In this document: piece after piece, positions 22,480 to 26,372 of the stretch
Layout: each line of letters starts with the position of its first letter
How positions within the stretch are numbered: position 1 is the first letter of the stretch
From: Alphaproteobacteria bacterium
Lineage (GTDB): Bacteria > Pseudomonadota > Alphaproteobacteria > CAAGCB01 > CAG-977
NCBI GenBank assembly: GCA_900768845.1
Contig: CAAGEK010000047.1
Location: 1-26,372, forward strand
Reading direction: 5' to 3'
DNA: 26,372 bases
Translations under genes and position numbers: made by a program
Notes under the pieces: model-generated
The model's input: the letters and a program-made list of their open reading frames with translations, nothing else
Databases searched by the model: none
Told to the model about the DNA's origin: nothing

Positions 22480-23511
22480 ATGACCAAGAATCGTTTATCC
22501 GCCGCCTTTTGCCTTTTTTTGTTTTTAACGCTGTCCGCCTCTGCGTCGTTCGCGGGAACGGATATGGAGCGCATCAAACGGAACGGAGTCGTGAACTGCG
22601 GCGTCAGGACGACGGCGAACGCTTACGCCTACCGCAACGGCGAAGGGGAATGGCAGGGAATCGATATTGAAATGTGCCGTTTGATTGCGACGGCTCTTTT
22701 GGGGCGCAGCGACGCAATCCGCCCCGTCGCCGTCAACCGCCAAGAGGGTTTCCGCCTGTTGGAAGAAGGAAAAATCGACGTTTTGACCGCCGCCACCCCT
22801 TGGACGTTTAAAACCGACCTGAATTCTCCGGCCGTTTTCCCCGCCGTATTTTATTACTCGGCTTTGGTGTTTTTGGGACATTACAATCCCGACGCCACGT
22901 CCATGAAAGACTATGCCGGAAAAAAAGTCTGTGTCGAACAGTCGCCTTTCCTGATCGAAGAGCTGGATTATTACAACAGGACGTTTGATCTGGGACTGAA
23001 AATCATGGCTTTACCCGATCTGGCGCGTGCCAAAGAGCTGTTATACCTGAAACGGTGCGATTTGCTCTTCGACCGTTTGGAAACATTCCATTCGGATTAT
23101 TTTAAAAAGGCTCCGGCCACCGTCGATCTGGCCGTGTTGCCGGAAATCGTGCGCCAATATCCGACAGGGGCTTTCATCCGCAAAGGCGATCCCGAACTGT
23201 CCAAACTGGTTTTCTGGCTGTTCCATTCCCTGCTTAAAGCCGAAGAAAAAGGCGTATCGTCGCAAACCGTCGACGATTTCCAAAACACACGGGACAGAAG
23301 CGTTTTAAATTTAATCGACGCCGACAAAAAAACGGCTCAATCCTTGGGCGTTGATGAAACGTGGCTGTACAGGACGATTGCCGAACGCGGAAACTATGCG
23401 GAAATATACCGTCGGGCGTTGGGCGAGGATTCCCCGCTGAAAATCAAACGGACGGTCAACCGGTTGAAAAAAGACGGCGGTTTGTTGGATCCGCTGTCCT
23501 TCAATGAATGA
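22480..23511 (+). CDS. AapJ-type amino-acid-binding protein (orphan)
   Basis: A 343-residue periplasmic binding protein, signal MTKNRLSAAFCLFLFLTLSASASFA. The AapJ-type pattern is clear: MERIKRNGVVNCGVRTT, WQGIDIEMCRLIATALLG, VLTAATPWTF, and the C-terminal ETWLYRTIAERGNYAEIYRRALGEDSPLKIKR. Length agrees with AapJ. No permease or ATPase follows, so it is an orphan that may feed another transporter or act as a sensor. I start at the ATG at 22480, which precedes the signal peptide directly, not at the TTG at 22447. The stop overlaps an upstream in-frame ATG of the next gene. Confidence 0.85.
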   Translation: MTKNRLSAAFCLFLFLTLSASASFAGTDMERIKRNGVVNCGVRTTANAYAYRNGEGEWQGIDIEMCRLIATALLGRSDAIRPVAVNRQEGFRLLEEGKIDVLTAATPWTFKTDLNSPAVFPAVFYYSALVFLGHYNPDATSMKDYAGKKVCVEQSPFLIEELDYYNRTFDLGLKIMALPDLARAKELLYLKRCDLLFDRLETFHSDYFKKAPATVDLAVLPEIVRQYPTGAFIRKGDPELSKLVFWLFHSLLKAEEKGVSSQTVDDFQNTRDRSVLNLIDADKKTAQSLGVDETWLYRTIAERGNYAEIYRRALGEDSPLKIKRTVNRLKKDGGLLDPLSFNE

Positions 23512-23525
23512 AACGGAGCAAAAAT

Positions 23526-25211
23526 ATGTTAAAAAGCTTGGCTTTTTTTATGATTTGCGTTGCGGCGTCCCCCGCATACGCGTCGGACATAACCGCAGTT
23601 TCGGAAATTTCCGCCGTCACGGTGTTTCCCGATCGGGCGAACATTGAACGCACGGCAAAAATCACCCTGCCCGCCGGTAAACACACCGTCGTTTTCGACG
23701 ATCTGCCTTCGGGGTTGATTTCCGAATCCGTCCGCGTTTCCGGAAAAGGCAAAAAGAAATTCACAATCGGTTCGGTCGAAACAAAACGGATGTTTCAAAC
23801 GGATCCGGCCGTCGCGAGCGAACGGAAAATGCAAGACGAGCTGACCCGTTTGCGCGATAAACGCCGGTATTTGGAAGCCGACATCCGCGCCGCCGACACG
23901 GGAAAAGCGTTTTTGGAAGGATTGAGCCGCGCTCCTCAAACGCCTCTGTCCGACAAATCCGAGGCAAGGGAACAATCATCGCCCGATACATGGAAGAAAG
24001 GCTGGGAAACCTTGCAAAGCGGTATGAAAACGCTGGGACGCGAAATTATTGAAAAACAAATCGAACTGCGCTCTTTGGATTCGGAAATCTCCGCATTACA
24101 GCAAAAACTTTCCCAAAGCGCGACGGGACGCAAAAGCACCAAACAAATCCGCATAAACGTTGAATCCGCCATGGACAACAATGCGGAACTGGTCTTGCAA
24201 TACCAGATTTTCGGCGCGTCATGGCAACCGCTGTACGAAGCCCGCTTGGATTCCAAAGCTCAAAAAACAACACTGACCCAATTCGGAAACATATCGCAAA
24301 AAACGGGCGAAGATTGGAACAACGTTGCATTGACGTTGTCGACGGCGACGCCGTCCGTTCAAATGACGCCGCCCGTTTTAACGACGAAGTGGCTGAATTT
24401 GAAAACAAACATTCCCGTACCGGTACGCCGGTCGGCGCGTGTAAAAATGAAAGCGATGGGACGAGCCGCCGTATCGAACTTTGCCGCAATGAATACTGTC
24501 GACGGTGCGGTTCAGGAATCGGTTTCCTTTGACGCGGAAGAGCTTGAAGACGCCGCCGTTGAGCAAGCCGTCGTTGCGGCGACGGAATTTTCGGGCGTTT
24601 TCGTCGTCAAAGGGTTGTCGAACGTCCCTGCGGACGGTGCGGAATACCGTTTCACCATAGGCGATTACGTTTCCAAAGCGGAAATTCGTGCGGAAACGAT
24701 GCCTGCGTCGGATCCTTCCGCGTACCTGATCGCCACGACGGTGTACGACGGAGAACTTCCCCTGCTGGCCGGACGGATGGCTTTATACCGCGACGGGGCG
24801 TTCATCGGAACGTCGTCGATGGAAATGTTGCGCCCGAACGAAAAACTGCATCTTTCCTTCGGTCAGGATGATAAAATCCGCGTAAAATTCACGTCTTTGG
24901 GAGGAGAAAAAACCGAAGGCGGCGTCATTAACAAGGAAACGAAAATCGACACCTTGGCACGTTTTGAAGTACAAAACCTGCACGATATGCCTTTAAAAAT
25001 ATCGGTTTACGACTCTTTGCCCGTCGCCCGCGACGCCGACATCACCGTTTCCGTTTTGAAAAACAAAACGACCGCCGGATATGTCGAATCCCCGAACAAC
25101 AAAATCGGAACGATTATGTGGGAAGGGACATACGCTCCGCGCCAGAAGAAAACAATCGATTTCGGGTACTCCGTTTCTTATCCGAAAGACCGCATCCTGA
25201 CGGGAATGTAA
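23526..25211 (+). CDS. DUF4140/DUF4139 protein (MuiA-like)
   Basis: About 561 residues. Signal peptide MLKSLAFFMICVAASPAYA. The N-terminal DUF4140 domain includes ISAVTVFPDRANIERTAKITLPAGKHTVVFDDLP. A coiled coil (about 90-205) follows. The long DUF4139 domain includes ELVLQYQIFGASWQPLYEARLD, WNNVALTLSTATP and the C-terminal IMWEGTYAPRQKKTIDFGYSVSYPKD. Such proteins are envelope-linked and of unknown function. I start at the ATG at 23526, after CGGAG and with a proper signal; the in-frame ATG at 23508 overlaps the previous stop (ATGA). Probably co-transcribed with the aapJ-like gene. Confidence 0.85.
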   Translation: MLKSLAFFMICVAASPAYASDITAVSEISAVTVFPDRANIERTAKITLPAGKHTVVFDDLPSGLISESVRVSGKGKKKFTIGSVETKRMFQTDPAVASERKMQDELTRLRDKRRYLEADIRAADTGKAFLEGLSRAPQTPLSDKSEAREQSSPDTWKKGWETLQSGMKTLGREIIEKQIELRSLDSEISALQQKLSQSATGRKSTKQIRINVESAMDNNAELVLQYQIFGASWQPLYEARLDSKAQKTTLTQFGNISQKTGEDWNNVALTLSTATPSVQMTPPVLTTKWLNLKTNIPVPVRRSARVKMKAMGRAAVSNFAAMNTVDGAVQESVSFDAEELEDAAVEQAVVAATEFSGVFVVKGLSNVPADGAEYRFTIGDYVSKAEIRAETMPASDPSAYLIATTVYDGELPLLAGRMALYRDGAFIGTSSMEMLRPNEKLHLSFGQDDKIRVKFTSLGGEKTEGGVINKETKIDTLARFEVQNLHDMPLKISVYDSLPVARDADITVSVLKNKTTAGYVESPNNKIGTIMWEGTYAPRQKKTIDFGYSVSYPKDRILTGM

Positions 25212-25220
25212 AAAATAAAA

Positions 25221-25249
25221 AAAGCCTCCGCCGAAACGGAGGCTTTTTT
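25221..25249. terminator. Intrinsic terminator after the DUF4139 gene
   Basis: GCCTCCG (25224-25230) and CGGAGGC (25237-25243) with a 6-base loop, flanked by A-run and T-run (TTTTTT 25244-25249), so it can work in both directions. It lies 9 bases past the stop codon. Confidence 0.85.
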
Positions 25250-25350
25250 ATTCGGCATGATTCGGAACATCGTTTTTCACCCTTCCGGAACCGGTTCGTA
25301 ATACATTAAACTCTAACGGAAAAAGTTTAACATTTTGGAGGGATTTAAAA

Positions 25351-25388
25351 CAAAAACCCTTGAAAAAAGTGATATTTTTCAAGGGTTT
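25351..25388 (-). terminator. Terminator of the tRNA-Lys locus
   Basis: AAACCCTTGAAAAA (25354-25367) pairs fully with TTTTTCAAGGGTTT (25375-25388) around a 7-base loop. On the minus strand the stem ends in T-rich sequence. It lies just beyond the encoded CCA of the tRNA fragment, as expected for the native downstream side of a tRNA gene, so the left side is the original chromosome. Confidence 0.65.
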
Positions 25389-25391
25389 ATA

Positions 25392-25438
25392 TGGTGGGCG
25401 AACAGAGGCTCGAACTCTGGACCCGCTGATTAAGAGTC
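25392..25438 (-). other. 3' half of tRNA-Lys(CTT): attachment (att) site
   Basis: Read on the minus strand: anticodon loop CTCTTAA with anticodon CTT (25432-25434), then a 3' anticodon arm (TCAGC), a variable loop, a perfect T-arm (CAGAG-TTCGAGC-CTCTG), the acceptor strand TTCGCCC, a discriminator A and CCA (25392-25394). No D-arm or matching 5' acceptor strand exists on the right. The anticodon stem loses pairing just beyond the loop. This is the usual product of tyrosine-recombinase integration into the 3' half of a tRNA gene; an intact copy is expected at the far end of the element. Confidence 0.8.
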
Positions 25439-25512
25439 CGTGGATTTATCAATAAAATCAACGGGTTAAACAAAAAGTTTAACGCCTGTCAGACTCTAAC
25501 GGATTTTAACAG

Positions 25513-25541
25513 TTGACGCCGAATCGTCCGTTTGATACTGT
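25513..25541 (+). promoter_or_regulatory. Sigma70 promoter of the C4-like/antirepressor operon
   Basis: TTGACG (25513-25518), 17-base spacer, TACTGT (25536-25541). The predicted transcription start falls at about 25547-25549, exactly where the long stem of the leader RNA begins, so the structure starts at the 5' end of the transcript. Confidence 0.65.
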
Positions 25542-25547
25542 TTAAGT

Positions 25548-25696
25548 GAGCTTCAAAAACTCACTAACAGCGGTAAACGCTCCGTCAATGCGTCTTTTTT
25601 ATGCCCGATTTTATCGTCGGGAGTGGTCCATCGGTAACGACGACCGCACGATTGTTAGCGTGTTTTTGAGCTCCCGACGGCCTCACGGGATGAGGC
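25548..25696 (+). ncRNA. C4-like structured leader / antisense RNA
   Basis: A long stem joins 25548-25574 with 25643-25673: GAGC/GCTC, TCAAAAA/TTTTTGA, CTAACA/TGTTAG and GCGGT/ACCGC. Inside is CCCGA-TTTTATCG-TCGGG (25604-25608, 25617-25621) and the sequence GTGGTCCATCGG. A further hairpin, GCCTCA/TGAGGC (25680-25685, 25691-25696), precedes the next ribosome-binding site. The arm TTGTTAG-CGTG-TTTTTGA (25652-25669) can also pair with TCAAAAA-GGAA-CTAACAA (25704-25721), which covers the SD of the 54-codon ORF. In phages P1 and P7 the C4 antisense RNA is made from the same transcript as icd-ant and blocks icd translation; the arrangement here is the same. Calling it C4 rests on structure and context, not on an alignment. 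Confidence 0.6.
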
Positions 25697-25722
25697 TGAA
25701 AAATCAAAAAGGAACTAACAAA

Positions 25723-25887
25723 ATGATAACACCCACAGAAGAAGAGAAAGAATTTATCGAGTTGTTCCGCCGGTTGACGGAAGAACAACAGTCTGTCATC
25801 TACAACAAAATCATGCGTTTAGGTGGACTATACGACGCCATAGAAATCCTCAAAAAAGCACAAGAGGAGATTCTGAATGAACAATAA
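25723..25887 (+). CDS. 54-residue phage leader protein (icd-like position)
   Basis: A small acidic helical protein (begins MITPTEEEKEFIELFRRL, then TEEQQSVIYNKIMRLGG). The E-E-x-x-F/L-I-x-L-F-R-x-L-x-E-E-Q-Q pattern resembles the C-terminal part of many phage regulators, but no full HTH is present. A frame is open back to 25546, but that part coincides with the structured RNA; the ATG at 25723 has AAGGAA at proper spacing. Its end overlaps the antirepressor gene by 11 bases, so it probably controls translation of that gene, as icd does for ant in P1. Function otherwise unknown. Confidence 0.65.
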   Translation: MITPTEEEKEFIELFRRLTEEQQSVIYNKIMRLGGLYDAIEILKKAQEEILNEQ

Positions 25888-26372
25888 CGTACAAATATTC
25901 GATTTTGAAGAAAACCCCGTGCGCCTTATCGAGATGGATGGCGAACCGTGGTTCGTCGCCGCCGATGTTGCAAGGGTGCTGGAATACAGAGATGCATTTA
26001 ATGCAACGCGCATTTTAGACGATGACGAAAAGGGTACTCAGATTGTGAGTACCCCATCCGGTGAACAAGAAACGACCGTGATAAATGAAAGCGGACTGTA
26101 TCATCTGGTGATTGTCAGCCGCAAACCGGAGGCGAAGAAATTCCGCAAATGGGTAACGTCTGAAGTATTGCCGAGCATTCGCAAGACGGGACGGTATGAA
26201 ATGCCGTCCGTTGAAGCAAGGGACGAAACGGACGTTTTGCCCGACCGTTCGACGTCGCAATGGCTGAAGATGATCCGGGAAACGCGTTTGCTTTACGGTC
26301 GCAACGCGGCGCGGGAAATGTGGGCGCGCTCTCCGTTGCCCGACATTCGCGAAGTCGTCGTATCGGCTCAAG
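25877..26372 (+). CDS. Bro-N family antirepressor (3' end beyond window)
   Basis: Partial: 165 codons are visible. The Bro-N domain is clear: VQIFDFEENPVRLIEMDGEP, WFVAADVARVLEYRD, ATRILDDDEKGTQIV, INESGLYHLVIVSRKPEAKKF and KWVTSEVLPSIRKTGRYE. After a linker a second helical region begins (SQWLKMIRETRLLYGRNAAREMW), as in two-domain antirepressors. Start ATG at 25877 has AGGAG 7 bases upstream inside the preceding ORF. Such proteins inactivate phage repressors or act as DNA-binding regulators; the exact target is unknown, and the S24 repressor at 426-1337 is far away and not obviously part of this element. Confidence 0.85.
   Translation, partial: MNNNVQIFDFEENPVRLIEMDGEPWFVAADVARVLEYRDAFNATRILDDDEKGTQIVSTPSGEQETTVINESGLYHLVIVSRKPEAKKFRKWVTSEVLPSIRKTGRYEMPSVEARDETDVLPDRSTSQWLKMIRETRLLYGRNAAREMWARSPLPDIREVVVSAQ

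Larger units (their letters stand above)
25306..25503. repeat. Repeated short motifs on both sides of the attachment site
   Basis: ACTCTAACGGA occurs at 25310-25320 and 25493-25503; AAAAAGTTTAAC occurs at 25320-25331 and 25472-25483. The right-hand copy of the second lies in a perfect inverted repeat, GTTAAAC-AAAAA-GTTTAAC (25465-25483). They may be integrase arm-binding sites around the att core, but I see no integrase to test this. Confidence 0.4.
25439..26372. mobile_element. Left edge of an integrated phage-like element (continues past the window)
   Basis: Begins at the tRNA-Lys att fragment and includes a promoter, a C4-like structured leader, a 54-codon ORF and a Bro-N antirepressor gene. 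Orientation is inferred because the natural tRNA terminator lies on the left. No integrase or structural phage gene is inside the window, so prophage versus other element is open, but the immunity-type genes favour a prophage. Confidence 0.6.

Noticed and set aside
25392..25500. Complete tRNA gene at the right end
   Set aside because: Only the 3' half is present. No D-arm and no strand matching the TTCGCCC acceptor was found to the right.
25548..25696. Retron msr-msd or group II intron fragment
   Set aside because: Inverted ends suggested a retron, but no reverse transcriptase follows; a small ORF and a Bro-N gene do.
25546..25722. Extended N-terminus of the 54-codon ORF
   Set aside because: The extension coincides with the structured RNA and has no initiation site; the ATG at 25723 has a good SD.
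1..26372. CRISPR arrays, insertion sequences, complete integrase
   Set aside because: I looked for regularly spaced direct repeats, transposase motifs and recombinase motifs and found none.

Overview
The window looks like a chromosomal segment of a motile alphaproteobacterium, plus the edge of an integrated phage-like element at the right end. The alphaproteobacterial reading rests on the flagellar gene set (fliL-fliM with a DUF6468 protein and a MotE-like protein on one strand, flgF-flgG-flgA-flgH on the other) and on the FlaF-like, LPP20, DtxR/MntR and AapJ-type proteins around it. Base composition is moderate. I cannot name a genus from sequence alone.

Layout. 1-425 is AT-rich and carries no gene, but has two tandem strong sigma70-type promoters firing leftwards out of the window, probably for a stable-RNA operon. 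426-1337 (-) is a phage-type HTH/S24 repressor with a long inverted repeat (likely operator) just upstream, followed by a possible small RNA ending in a strong terminator at 1624-1653. 1655-9242 (-) is one motor/flagellar operon read leftwards: fliL, fliM, DUF6468 protein, MotE-like protein, single-domain CheY-like receiver, a giant secreted TPR protein and a small membrane protein. A sigma54 promoter at 9365-9380 starts the opposite operon flgF-flgG-flgA-flgH. After it come a protein made of three tandem FlaF-like domains, an LPP20 lipoprotein, a PEGA-repeat protein, a second PEGA-like lipoprotein and a DtxR/MntR-family metalloregulator.

17794-21635 (+) is a redox regulon: two nearly identical MerR-type promoters (19-bp spacers holding the same TTAGAG/CTCTAA palindrome) drive two two-gene units, each an exported aldo/keto reductase-ferredoxin fusion plus a flavoprotein. 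21652-25211 holds a minus-strand mlaC-like gene, an orphan AapJ-type amino-acid-binding protein and a DUF4140/DUF4139 protein.

25392-25438 is the 3' half of a tRNA-Lys(CTT) gene without its 5' half: an attachment site. Everything to its right appears to belong to an integrated element. Its first transcription unit begins with a sigma70 promoter and a long structured leader whose arms can pair either with each other or with the ribosome-binding site of a 54-codon ORF. That ORF overlaps a Bro-N antirepressor gene cut by the window end. The arrangement matches the c4-icd-ant immunity operon of phages P1 and P7.

Most notable: the triple-FlaF protein, the C4-like RNA switch, and the paired MerR promoters over exported redox enzymes, one of which has lost catalytic residues.
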